DNA of 64,000 nucleotides, from positions 1 to 64,000 of the forward strand of contig JBGRQA010000015.1 of the NCBI GenBank assembly GCA_041725895.1, in the 5' to 3' direction. A program made the translations under genes and the position numbers. Under the pieces are notes generated by a model. It saw only the letters and a list, made by a program, of their open reading frames with translations, was not told the DNA's origin and did not search any database. Every line of letters begins with the position of its first letter. Position 1 is the first letter of the stretch. Origin of the DNA: JBGRQA01 sp041725895. GTDB taxonomy: Bacteria > Bacteroidota > Bacteroidia > Bacteroidales > Marinifilaceae. Positions 26,183-35,067 of the stretch are shown here, one piece after another.

Positions 26183-27793
26183 TTAGAAACTAGTAGTCAG
26201 ACTGACTCTTAAGCCTGTTGCTGCGGGTACAAGCCGACAAACACCCCCAACGCAGAGCAGTCCTTCTCGCTGTCGACCGTAACTTACCGACAAGCGGGTA
26301 GTGTTTTTTACATAGCTTCCGCCTGCATTAACGTAGTGAATGTCTGTTTTTCCATAGTTGTACATGTCCGAAACGAAAAAGGCCCATTTACTTCCCAAGG
26401 TATATTCCAGTGTGCCTGACAACCATTCCTTTTCATCTTGTAGGGTCCATAGATGCTGGAGTTCTGTTCGCAATGCATGGCCTTTTCTGAGTTTGTATTG
26501 CAAATCGGCTACCGCAATGTGAGCTTTGATCAATCCTTTGTTTCCTCCTTCAATTACGTTTTTGTTGTATTGCAGGTTAATGTAGCTAAAGTAACTTTTG
26601 AAACGTTTTGACCATTTCTTGTCCATTTCTACATTGATATCACGATAAAAGGTTTGTCCATCCCATGAAAGAAAGTCGCTGCTGGTGTAGTAACCATTGG
26701 CATTCCTGTTTCCTTGTAGTCCCTTGTATTGAGCAAGATTGATTGCGAACCGGGTTCCGTACTTTCCACCTATCGAAGAGCCTTTTCGGAAGGTGTAAAA
26801 CAGATCGATCTGGCCCCCGATTTCCCCCTTCGCTTGTGTTGCATAGGGATAGATATTGGCAAGACTGTATTTGTGTTGCTTGGTATTAGCTGGCAGGTAA
26901 TTCACTAGCAATTCATTGTTGAGAGCTTCTCGTTCAGATCGAAAGGTCATGTTCTCCAATCTTCTGAAGGATAGATTAAGTCCAAAACCTTTGGCAGTAT
27001 AGCTATTGTTTACCAGCAGTGCATTCCCCTCTTTTATGATGGCATTGCTGTTGGCGATTCCATCTTTTCCCTTTCTTACATATTCCACTTGCAAATTGGT
27101 CCATCCTGAGTTGATATCCAACCTACCCGACCATGCATCCACACTGGCAGGATAATTCTCTACCGGGCCGGTATAGTCCTGGTAACGGTTTAAAAAACTA
27201 CCTCCCAACAGTACGGTTGTGGGGCTATTGGAATTAAGCAATGACATTAGATTTACTTCGCCATCTACTCCCCGGATTCGACCCTTGCCGTTTTCAAAAT
27301 ACTTGCGCTGTTTTCCGTATACCGCTTTTAAGGTAAGATAATCAAAAGGACGGAAACGGATGTTTATACCTTCCAGTGCATTGTTGAGTCCCAATTGCCG
27401 ATCTTCCCAGGCTCTAAATAGCAAGCCGCTACCAAATTGTTCGTAGAAGTTCCCGACGGTTATCTCGAGTTGATCATTCTGATAGGTCAGGAAGCGATGT
27501 ACAATTCCGTTGTCTTCTAACTTGGCACTATAGCCTTGAAGAGGTGGAAGGTAGGCTTCGTATTGTATGCCAGCGGTAAATTTTCCGTAGTTGTAGTTCA
27601 AACGAAGGTAATTGTTGGAGCCGAATTTGTCCTTGGGGGCTTTGGCGCCCGTTTTATCATCGTCTCTGTAGATTTGGTTGTTGCTTTCGAAGCTACCGCT
27701 AAAAACTCCTTTCTCCCTATTCTGGGCCTGGATTTGGATAGAAGTTAAAGTAAAAAGGCAAATCAGGCAATAGTATATTTTCTTTTTTATCAT
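26183..27793 (-). CDS. DUF6029-type outer-membrane beta-barrel protein
   Basis: 536 aa from the ATG at 27793, chosen because MIKKKIYYCLICLFTLTSIQ and the following AQA-type site make a good signal peptide; a start at 27838 would overlap the end of tlpA and precede the signal. The mature part has many short alternating strands with aromatic ends and finishes in a Phe-terminal strand (RVSLTTSF), as outer-membrane barrels do. I recall this family as DUF6029; no function is established. It follows the TlpA gene within 42 bp, so co-transcription and a joint envelope role are likely. Two Cys near the C-terminus (CVGGVC) could be a thioredoxin target. Confidence 0.75.
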   Translation of the reverse strand: MIKKKIYYCLICLFTLTSIQIQAQNREKGVFSGSFESNNQIYRDDDKTGAKAPKDKFGSNNYLRLNYNYGKFTAGIQYEAYLPPLQGYSAKLEDNGIVHRFLTYQNDQLEITVGNFYEQFGSGLLFRAWEDRQLGLNNALEGINIRFRPFDYLTLKAVYGKQRKYFENGKGRIRGVDGEVNLMSLLNSNSPTTVLLGGSFLNRYQDYTGPVENYPASVDAWSGRLDINSGWTNLQVEYVRKGKDGIANSNAIIKEGNALLVNNSYTAKGFGLNLSFRRLENMTFRSEREALNNELLVNYLPANTKQHKYSLANIYPYATQAKGEIGGQIDLFYTFRKGSSIGGKYGTRFAINLAQYKGLQGNRNANGYYTSSDFLSWDGQTFYRDINVEMDKKWSKRFKSYFSYINLQYNKNVIEGGNKGLIKAHIAVADLQYKLRKGHALRTELQHLWTLQDEKEWLSGTLEYTLGSKWAFFVSDMYNYGKTDIHYVNAGGSYVKNTTRLSVSYGRQREGLLCVGGVCRLVPAATGLRVSLTTSF

Positions 27794-27834
27794 ATCGTCT
27801 GTTGTTTTGGATTGAATTATTCTTTGTTCTGCTA

Positions 27835-28335
27835 TCACTTGTTTTTGCTTACAAGTTCCCGAACAACCTGAATTACTTCCTCTTCGCTACCGGGATTGTA
27901 GCTGGTGTGTTTCCAAACAATTTCACCCTTCCCATTCAATACCAGGGTATAGGGGATGTTAACGATATTCAGTGCTCGTTTCAGGTTTTGGTTTGGATCC
28001 AGATAGACTTCGAAAGGCCAGTCTTTCCCATTCACCAGGCTTTTTACCCGGGCGTTGGTTCGTGCATCATCAATGGAAACTGCAATCAGTTTTACCCCGG
28101 TTTCTTCCTGCCAATCTTCAAATTCATCGTTGAATGCAGTTAATTCACTTAAGCAGGGTTTACACCATGTTGCCCAGAAGCTTAGTATGATCGGCTTCCC
28201 CTGATTGTCAAATTCGCTGGATAGAATCTCCTTCCCATCAAGTGATTTCACAGAAACATTGGGGAGTTTTTTCTGGGCTATACTTCCCGTCAGGTTGAGG
28301 AAGCAGATCAATGCAATTAAAAAGGATCTTTTCAT
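27835..28335 (-). CDS. TlpA/ResA-like periplasmic thioredoxin
   Basis: 166 aa with an N-terminal signal sequence (MKRSFLIALICFLNLTGSIAQ). The redox site is FWATWCKPCLSEL near residue 58; the cis-Pro segment VNIPYTLVLNGKG lies near 129. Such proteins reduce or oxidise exported disulfides. First gene of a leftward pair with the DUF6029 barrel. The gap upstream (28336-28847) holds hairpins only: TTACTTGCT / AGCAAGTAA at 28596-28620 and CAGGAACCG / CGGTTCCTG at 28649-28711. Confidence 0.9.
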   Translation of the reverse strand: MKRSFLIALICFLNLTGSIAQKKLPNVSVKSLDGKEILSSEFDNQGKPIILSFWATWCKPCLSELTAFNDEFEDWQEETGVKLIAVSIDDARTNARVKSLVNGKDWPFEVYLDPNQNLKRALNIVNIPYTLVLNGKGEIVWKHTSYNPGSEEEVIQVVRELVSKNK

Positions 28336-28847
28336 CGGTAAATGGATTAGTAGTTAAAAAATACCTGAATATGATTTGATAATTATTCAAGTGATGGTAG
28401 TTGTTCGGTTGAGCATTAATCTCGAGGGAATGTATTCTTTACCCAAGCTCAATCTGAAGCTTTAGAGAATTGCATTCCAACTCCATTGTCAACTTAGAAC
28501 AGTTTTAGCTCATCTAATAATCAGAAGAGCTTTCTATCTAAATAGACAATATGGTAGAGGTGAACACGTATGGCTTGTTGTTGAATTTGGACCGTTTACT
28601 TGCTTGGGCGTAGCAAGTAAGTAAGCTCAAATGGGGAGGTGAGGGAAACAGGAACCGAAGTATTGATGGGTATTGTAGGTTTGTAGGTAAAGTAGGTTAC
28701 TCCGGTTCCTGTAGGTCTTAAAAAATCTTCTTTGTGCGTGCAGGAATCCTTTCCGTACCTTGTATTGTATTTAAAGGTTCTGCATTTTGTGGGAGTCCTT
28801 CATCCACGATTTTAAGCTTCTTGTACCGAACTCCCCTGAAATGATTG

Positions 28848-29128
28848 GGCCGTCTGATAATATTGTTTACTACTACAATTACTATTTGGGAACTGATAGT
28901 CTCAGACGGCCGTAAATATTTTAATTTACTGAAATCAAGAAAAATGACCGGCATTGGAACTTGCTACTACTACAATAATATCTTTGGGAACTTGATATCT
29001 GCCGGTCATTTTTTTATCTTACAGTAATCTTTGATCAATTTTCTACAACTAAATGTTCCGGTCGTCTGTGGAACTTGTTTACTACTACAATTATTTTCAT
29101 TTGGGAACTTGAAAACCAGACGACCGGA
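28848..29128. repeat. Three related hairpins with covarying stems and a conserved loop
   Basis: Unit 1 28848-28911, stem GGCCGTCTGA / TCAGACGGCC. Unit 2 28946-29007, stem GACCGGCA / TGCCGGTC. Unit 3 29057-29128, stem TCCGGTCGTCTG / CAGACGACCGGA. The 40-50 base interiors align and share TACTACTACAAT and TTTGGGAACT on the plus strand (units 2 and 3 also GGAACTTG), while each stem has different but fully paired bases. Unit 2 is flanked by A-runs and T-runs and could terminate in either direction. The set begins 9 bp after the nagB-like stop, so it should be the 3' end of that leftward transcript. Confidence 0.9.
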
Positions 29129-29136
29129 CATTTAAA

Positions 29137-31119
29137 TTATGGTAAATATCTGACAAATGCTTCGATGGCTTCGTATTCGGCCATCCCCAGCTTATCGTAT
29201 TGTTGAGCTGTATTTCGGTTACGCTCTTCGGAACGTTGCCAGAACAGACGGGAATCGTTGCCCAAAAATGGTGCATTCTCCATCTGCGACTGGTGACGCA
29301 GAATAGCGTTTCGTTTGTGACGCAGTTCTTCCGGACTAATAGGGACAGCCATTTCAATCTGGTTGATATCCCATTCCTGCCATGCTCCGCGGTACAACCA
29401 TACGTAGCATTCTTTCATCCATTTCTCATCTTTCAACTGGTCCAGGGCAATCAGAATTCCGTCCAGGCAAACCCTGTGGGTTCCGTGTGGATCCGAAAGG
29501 TCACCTGCTGCAAATATCTGATGGGGTTTGATTGCTTTCAAACGCTCTACGATCAACTGAACATCTTTGTCTGAAAGATCATTCTTTTTCACCTTTCCGG
29601 TTTCATAGAAAGGCAGATCCAGGAAGTGAAGATTTTCGGCTTTTACACCAACAAAGCGACAAGCTGATTTGGCTTCACCACGACGAATGAGCCCCTTAAT
29701 TTTGCGCACTTCTTCGGTATCCATTTGTCCATCCTCTTTCTCATTCAAAAGAAAGTTGGTGTTTGATTCATGAGCTTTGTTCAGAACCTCGTTCTTGGGA
29801 TCCAGGATGTTCTGATACGATTTAAAGAAGGTGATAAATCGCAGTGCTTCATCATCATCCACAGCAATATTTCCTGAAGTTTGATAAGTCACATGTACCT
29901 CATGATTCTGGTCAACCAGACGCTTAAGAGTACCACCCATTGAAATCACATCATCATCGGGATGAGGACTGAATACTACCACACGCTTCTGTGCAGGTGT
30001 AGCACGTTCGGGGCGGTTGGAATCATCAGCATTGGGCTTTCCACCGGGCCATCCGGTAATGGTGTGTTGCAATTGGTTGAAAACATCAATGTTTACGTTG
30101 TAAGCGGAGCCATGCAAAGCCAAAAGCTCACTTAAACCATTATCGTTGTAATCCTTGTTGGTTAATTTAAGAATGGGTTTGTCCAGTTTCTGACACAACC
30201 AAACGATAGCTTTACGAATCATCTGATCGTTCCATTTGCATGAACCTACCAACCAAGGGGTTTTCACACGAGTCAATTCAGCAGCTGCTGCATGATCTAC
30301 CACGAACAAACAGTTGGGGTGATTTTGCAAAAAGGTTGCAGGAACCTGATCGGAGATGGTGCCTTCTATTGTATCCTTCAGAATTGGAGCTTTTCCTTCT
30401 CCCCAGCCCATCAGGATAATTCTGCGGGCTTTGAATATGGATTTTACCCCCATGGTAATCGCGGCTTGTGGAACGTTCTCCAAGCCATTGAAATCTTTTG
30501 CTGCATCCTTACGGGTCAATGGATCCAGCATAATCAAACGGGTCTCGGAGTCCAATTGAGAACCTGGCTCGTTGAAACCGATGTGACCGGTTCGGCCAAT
30601 TCCCAGGATTTGGATATCGATTCCACCGTAGGCATCAATTTGTGCTTCGTACTCCTTGCAGAAATTCAGGATACGATCTTTGGACAATGCTCCTTTGGGA
30701 ATGTGCACATTCTCCATGTTGATGTCTACATGGTTGAACAGCATTTCGCGCATGAAGTGATTGTAGCTTTGTTCGGCGTTGGGCTGCATGGGGTAGTACT
30801 CATCCAGGTTGAAGGTTACTACATTTTTAAAGCTCAGGCCTTCCTCCTTGTGCAAGCGAATCAGTTCGCGATAAACTCCGATGGGGGATGATCCGGTAGC
30901 CAGACCCAATACGCAGGTTTTTCCTTCTCTGGCTTTGTGACGAATCATGTCTGCAATTTCCTGGGCAACTACACGAGCCCCTTCCTCGGGAGATATGTAA
31001 ATATTGGTGGATACCTTTTCGAATCGGGTCACCACCGACCGCTCATAGGCGTCTTCAGGATTGAAGAATCCTTCTTCGATCCCGCCTAAAGTAATTTTAC
31101 TTGTAAATTTTGTTTCCAT
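29137..31119 (-). CDS. NagB-like glucosamine-6-phosphate deaminase fused to PIG-L (LmbE-like) deacetylase domain
   Basis: 660 aa, far longer than NagB (~266). Residues about 30-300 are NagB-like: GLATGSSPIGVYREL near 70, FNLDEYYPM near 103 and GIGRTGHIGFNEPGS near 172. From about residue 376 a PIG-L/LmbE domain starts with VVVFSPHPDDDVISMGG, whose His-Pro-Asp-Asp motif binds Zn and which in relatives removes N-acetyl groups from GlcNAc derivatives. The combination suggests deacetylation and deamination of an amino sugar by one polypeptide. I recall such fusions from Bacteroidota. Genes for a NahK-like kinase, a nucleotidyltransferase and a ROK regulator lie upstream on the same strand. Confidence 0.88.
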   Translation of the reverse strand: METKFTSKITLGGIEEGFFNPEDAYERSVVTRFEKVSTNIYISPEEGARVVAQEIADMIRHKAREGKTCVLGLATGSSPIGVYRELIRLHKEEGLSFKNVVTFNLDEYYPMQPNAEQSYNHFMREMLFNHVDINMENVHIPKGALSKDRILNFCKEYEAQIDAYGGIDIQILGIGRTGHIGFNEPGSQLDSETRLIMLDPLTRKDAAKDFNGLENVPQAAITMGVKSIFKARRIILMGWGEGKAPILKDTIEGTISDQVPATFLQNHPNCLFVVDHAAAAELTRVKTPWLVGSCKWNDQMIRKAIVWLCQKLDKPILKLTNKDYNDNGLSELLALHGSAYNVNIDVFNQLQHTITGWPGGKPNADDSNRPERATPAQKRVVVFSPHPDDDVISMGGTLKRLVDQNHEVHVTYQTSGNIAVDDDEALRFITFFKSYQNILDPKNEVLNKAHESNTNFLLNEKEDGQMDTEEVRKIKGLIRRGEAKSACRFVGVKAENLHFLDLPFYETGKVKKNDLSDKDVQLIVERLKAIKPHQIFAAGDLSDPHGTHRVCLDGILIALDQLKDEKWMKECYVWLYRGAWQEWDINQIEMAVPISPEELRHKRNAILRHQSQMENAPFLGNDSRLFWQRSEERNRNTAQQYDKLGMAEYEAIEAFVRYLP

Positions 31120-31173
31120 TTTCTTTTGCTTTCAAATGGTTATTTGTATTGTGGTGTTTGTAGGTTATATTCT

Positions 31174-32301
31174 TTAGGAAACTTTTTCTTTGGTTTCCCG
31201 GTAAATATTTTGAATGCTTTTCTGCATCAGTTCGAACTGTTCCTCCATGCTTTGTACCAATTTGAACTGGGCTCTGGCTCTCTGGAGATTGTGGTGCTCG
31301 TGTGCTACTTTAAAGTAGTTGTCTCCATCGATGTAATCCGTCAGGAAGCGAAGTCCAATCAGGTAAGGGAATAGTTTTGCTGCATGGGGCATATTCTCCA
31401 CCTCGGTTTCGTTGAGGAATTGAATCCCTTCAGTTATAAATCCTCTGGAATAGGCTTCGAACAATTCCATGCTCATGGTAACATTGTCAAGGTTGGCATC
31501 GTCCTCCGCTCCTGTATTGGTTCCGGTTCTTATGGCATCACCGTAATCATACAGGGAGTAGCCAGGCATAACTGTGTCCAGGTCGATTACGCACAGAGGT
31601 TTCTGTGTTTTTGAATCGAAAAGCAGATTGTTGAACTTTGTGTCGTTGTGGGTGATACGAACCGGAAGTTTCCCTTCGGCACCCAGACGCAGAATTCGGC
31701 ACATATCGTAGGCTCTGCTTTCAATAAATTCGATCTCTTCGCTGATGCTTTCCACCCGGTTTTCAGGATTCTTCTTCACCACTTCACGAAAGGTGTTTAA
31801 CCGAAGCTCAACATTGTGAAAGTTGGGAATAACTTCGAATAAAGGCTCTCCAGGCAGGTCTTCCAGCATTCCCATAAAGCTGGCGAAGGCAGTTCCGCCC
31901 TGAGTGGCTTGTCGGGGATCGGTAATCTGGTCGAAGCTCGTGCTGTTTTTGATTAGCAAGCTTAAGCGCCAGTAGTTTCCCTTCTCATCACAGATAAAGG
32001 TTTTGCCATCTTTGGCAGGCACCAGGATGATCCCTTTCCGGTCCAGATCAGGCTCGTTGCGTGCTTCCAGCTTTGATCGGATGTGTGAGGTTACTCTCTC
32101 CATGTTTTCCATTAGTTTGGGAACATTGGGGAATACCTCGTGATTTACCCGTTGCAGCAGGTAATCCTGGGTGTCGTCTCCCTTGATTTTAACCTGGAAG
32201 GTGTCGTTAATATGGCCTGAGCCAAAGGGGCGAATGCTTTCTACTTCGCCCTGGTAATCAAAATTGTTAACCAGTTGGTTTAGTATCTCTTGTGTCATCA
32301 A
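31174..32301 (-). CDS. APH-family sugar kinase, N-acetylhexosamine 1-kinase (NahK)-like
   Basis: 375 aa of the aminoglycoside-phosphotransferase fold. The catalytic loop THNDTKFNNLLFD (near 216) and metal-binding VIDLDTVMPG (near 239) are clear. In NahK enzymes these phosphorylate GlcNAc/GalNAc at C1; AmgK (MurNAc/GlcNAc) is a related alternative. The next gene upstream, 12 bp away, is a nucleotidyltransferase, so sugar to sugar-1-phosphate to NDP-sugar salvage is a natural reading. Substrate not determined. Confidence 0.75.
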   Translation of the reverse strand: MMTQEILNQLVNNFDYQGEVESIRPFGSGHINDTFQVKIKGDDTQDYLLQRVNHEVFPNVPKLMENMERVTSHIRSKLEARNEPDLDRKGIILVPAKDGKTFICDEKGNYWRLSLLIKNSTSFDQITDPRQATQGGTAFASFMGMLEDLPGEPLFEVIPNFHNVELRLNTFREVVKKNPENRVESISEEIEFIESRAYDMCRILRLGAEGKLPVRITHNDTKFNNLLFDSKTQKPLCVIDLDTVMPGYSLYDYGDAIRTGTNTGAEDDANLDNVTMSMELFEAYSRGFITEGIQFLNETEVENMPHAAKLFPYLIGLRFLTDYIDGDNYFKVAHEHHNLQRARAQFKLVQSMEEQFELMQKSIQNIYRETKEKVS

Positions 32302-32313
32302 AATAGCGCGTAC

Positions 32314-33219
32314 TTACTTATTCCATAATTGTGAAGGATATTCACCCTTCTGAATCAAATCGTTAATAGCCTTAATGGCTTTTTCTTTGTCTTCCCGGTA
32401 GGTTACACCAAACCATTGGGCCGAGGAGTTCAATACGCGGGCGTTTGCATTTCCTTCTTCGATAAGTTGGGCCACAACAGAGGGAATATAGAATTCCGAT
32501 TTCAGCTCCTGACCTTTCTTCTCCAAAAAGTCTTTGAATTGTTGTTCCAGGTGTTGAAAAAGTGTTGGAGCAAAACCCCAGAAATTCATGGATACGGTGG
32601 TGTTTTCGTTCATCACGTGCCATTCGTTCTGCTCATCTTTCCATGCAATCCCCTGCTCAATTCTTTCGATATGTGTTCTTTCGATTACATTAACCAAATG
32701 CGATTGATCGTTGGTTTGGCAAACACCTCTTGATACCGATCCGTTTTCGGATATGGTATTGGCCAGTTGGTAGCCCACCATTCCATATTCCGTGTCATTT
32801 ACCTCGGAGGTAAGAAAATCGGCCATGGTTTTAAAGGCTTCGGCTCCATAGTAATCGTCTGCGTTGATAACTGCGAAAGGCTCTTTGATGGCATCCTTTG
32901 CCATTAAAATAGCGTGACCGGTACCCCATGGTTTCTCTCGTTCCGGGTGGTAGTTAACCCCTTGTGGAATTTTGTCAATCTCTTGATTTACATAGTCGAC
33001 ATCAATTATTCCCTCTAATTTTTTATTGAAAAGGTTCTTGAATTCGTTCTCGAAACTTTCCCGGATTACGAATACTATTTTGCCAAAACCGGCTTTAATT
33101 GCATCGTGTATGGAGTAGTCTATAATTGTCTCGCCAGCGGGTCCGATGGGATCGATCTGCTTCAATCCTCCGTATCTGCTTCCCATTCCTGCAGCTAGCA
33201 CTAAGAGTGTGGGTTTCAT
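32314..33219 (-). CDS. Sugar-1-phosphate nucleotidyltransferase
   Basis: 301 aa from the ATG at 33219. The protein starts MKPTLLVLAAGMGSRYGGLK, the nucleotide-binding signature at the very N-terminus, which decides this start; the open frame runs 61 codons further upstream without a family match. A central VINADDYYG (near 113) supplies the metal Asp residues. Probably makes a UDP- or other NDP-sugar from the 1-phosphate produced by the neighbouring kinase. MurU or GlmU-like activity is possible. Confidence 0.82.
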   Translation of the reverse strand: MKPTLLVLAAGMGSRYGGLKQIDPIGPAGETIIDYSIHDAIKAGFGKIVFVIRESFENEFKNLFNKKLEGIIDVDYVNQEIDKIPQGVNYHPEREKPWGTGHAILMAKDAIKEPFAVINADDYYGAEAFKTMADFLTSEVNDTEYGMVGYQLANTISENGSVSRGVCQTNDQSHLVNVIERTHIERIEQGIAWKDEQNEWHVMNENTTVSMNFWGFAPTLFQHLEQQFKDFLEKKGQELKSEFYIPSVVAQLIEEGNANARVLNSSAQWFGVTYREDKEKAIKAINDLIQKGEYPSQLWNK

Positions 33220-33550
33220 TGGTTTTGTCAGTTTTGGTTTTGTTTGTACCTTCAATTTTTTGTCGTAAAACTCCCTGTCTCTTTCCTTTTGAGAAAAAGT
33301 AGGCATGTTAAATGCAAGAGGGAAGGGTAAGCACCCGGTTGGATTGAGCATCGATTGATGGCTGTGTTCAATACCAACCGGATAACACAACAACAACTTC
33401 AATAAGATTTTACTTACCCGGGAATTAGTCCCCTCTGTTCCATTTATAAGTTAAGGTTTATGATTGTATGTAACTTCTTTAAAATGTTATTCTCAAGTTA
33501 TTTTTATTACGATATCTGATTTCGACCAATGGAATGCTGCAGGATTTGTT

Positions 33551-34783
33551 TTAGTAAACGGATGCTGAGAGTACGACTTCCATTACATTGGCCATGGTAC
33601 CCATCAGTGCTGCATCATCCAGAAGGTCTGAACTTACAATTTCTGTTTCTATTCGGATTCGATCCATCGCATGACGGTTGAGGGTCATGTTTACCGGATC
33701 GGTAATGTATTTGCCGGCGTGAGCAAGTTTCCCTCCAATCAGGATCATCTCCGGATTCAAGAGATGGATTAGGGTAACCAATCCTTTCCCCAGATGTTCG
33801 CCCAATTGGGTTAATTGATCAATGGCAAACTGATCGCCGTGTTTTACCGCTTCTACAATTGTGCGGATATTTAGTTTCTTATCGGTTTGGTTGGCCAACA
33901 GGCTTGCCTGTCCGTTGGCAATGGCTTTTTCTATTTTGTTCACCAACATATTTCCGGAGGCAACTGTTTCCAGGCAACCTATCTTACCACAGTAGCACAA
34001 TTCGCCTTCCGGATTAATCAGTATGTGACCGAATTCACCGGCGAATCCGTTCTTTCCACTGTACAGTTGGCCATTCAGGATGATTCCAAGACCAATTCCG
34101 TAGCTGAGGTTCAGACACAAAACATTCTTCTTGTTTTGGGCCTTTCCAAATGCTTTTTCACCCAGGGCCATGATTCTTGCATCATTGTCCAGAAGCACCG
34201 GGAAGTCAAGTCTTTTCATTAAACATTTAGCCAGCGATTCCTCTGTAAATGTCAAATGGCTATACGATTCTCCCTTCTCTGCATCTACCAGGCCGGGAAG
34301 TGACAAGCCCAGGGCCAGTACATCCTTTGTTGCTATGTTTGCCTTATCCAGGAGATCCTTGATTTGATCCATCATGAATTTTAAATACTCAGGACTGTTC
34401 TCCATCAGGTGGTCCTTGTGTTCTGCCTGGGCTACCACTTCGTTGTCCAGGTTAAAAAGGCCCAACTTTATGGAGTTGATGCTTACATCCACCCCGATAA
34501 CGTATTGATAATTGGCTTCCAATCCATAGAGGTTTGGTTTTCTTCCTCCGATGGAAGCTCCAATACCATTATCTTTTACAACGCCAAATTCGATCAGTTC
34601 GTTGATAAGAGAGGCCACCGATGGTTGACTCAATTTTGTGAACTTGGCAATTTCGGCTGTCGACGCACTTTTGTTGTGGTAGAGATAAGCCACAATTTGT
34701 CTGTACTGTTGCAGCTTACGTTTCTTCGCCTTCAGTTGATGCGATAGCTCCTTTTCGTATTTAAATTCTGGTATGGTACTCAT
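33551..34783 (-). CDS. ROK-family transcriptional regulator (NagC/Mlc-like)
   Basis: 410 aa. N-terminal winged helix (about 20-85, with STAEIAKFTKLSQPSVASLIN), then a ROK sugar-binding domain: VIGVDVSINSIKLGLF near 95, a DNDAR segment near 193, and the zinc motif CYCGKIGCLE near 265. Such repressors release DNA when they bind an amino sugar or its phosphate. First gene of the amino-sugar group and the likely controller. Two AAATATTT palindromes straddle its promoter. Confidence 0.9.
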   Translation of the reverse strand: MSTIPEFKYEKELSHQLKAKKRKLQQYRQIVAYLYHNKSASTAEIAKFTKLSQPSVASLINELIEFGVVKDNGIGASIGGRKPNLYGLEANYQYVIGVDVSINSIKLGLFNLDNEVVAQAEHKDHLMENSPEYLKFMMDQIKDLLDKANIATKDVLALGLSLPGLVDAEKGESYSHLTFTEESLAKCLMKRLDFPVLLDNDARIMALGEKAFGKAQNKKNVLCLNLSYGIGLGIILNGQLYSGKNGFAGEFGHILINPEGELCYCGKIGCLETVASGNMLVNKIEKAIANGQASLLANQTDKKLNIRTIVEAVKHGDQFAIDQLTQLGEHLGKGLVTLIHLLNPEMILIGGKLAHAGKYITDPVNMTLNRHAMDRIRIETEIVSSDLLDDAALMGTMANVMEVVLSASVY

Positions 34784-34821
34784 TGAATTTTATTATTTGT
34801 CGTTGTTGTGTTATTGCAGGA

Positions 34822-34870
34822 TAAAAGTAGAAATATTTTTAAAATCACACAAACTTTTTAAAAAATATTT
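34822..34870 (-). promoter_or_regulatory. Putative promoter and operator of the ROK gene
   Basis: On the minus strand TTTG (complement of 34850-34853), a 20-bp gap, then TACTTTTA (complement of 34822-34829), close to TTTG / TAnnTTTG. Palindromic AAATATTT occurs at 34831-34838, between the two boxes, and again at 34863-34870, 32 bp away (about three turns). The arms extend to AAATATTTTT / AAAAATATTT. NagC-type operators are similarly AT-rich, so self-control is plausible. Confidence 0.4.
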
Positions 34871-35020
34871 AAAAGAATCAATCTTCCTTTGTTCCTTTTT
34901 GGAAAGTATAGGTCTTCTGAATTGTATTTTATTCCCATTTTTTTGAGGGGAATGAGTATTGTTATCAGGAGTAGGTTCAATCTATTCGTGAGGACAATTT
35001 TTTCTCCCTAAAGATTGTTC

Positions 35021-35028
35021 TATTTTTG
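35021..35028 (+). promoter_or_regulatory. Putative -7 box before the DUF6377 gene
   Basis: TATTTTTG matches TAnnTTTG, 40 bp before the chosen start. No clear TTTG is seen at the expected upstream distance. Confidence 0.35.
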
Positions 35029-35067
35029 TTCCTTATATATAAGGATAGAACCCGGTTAATTATTACT

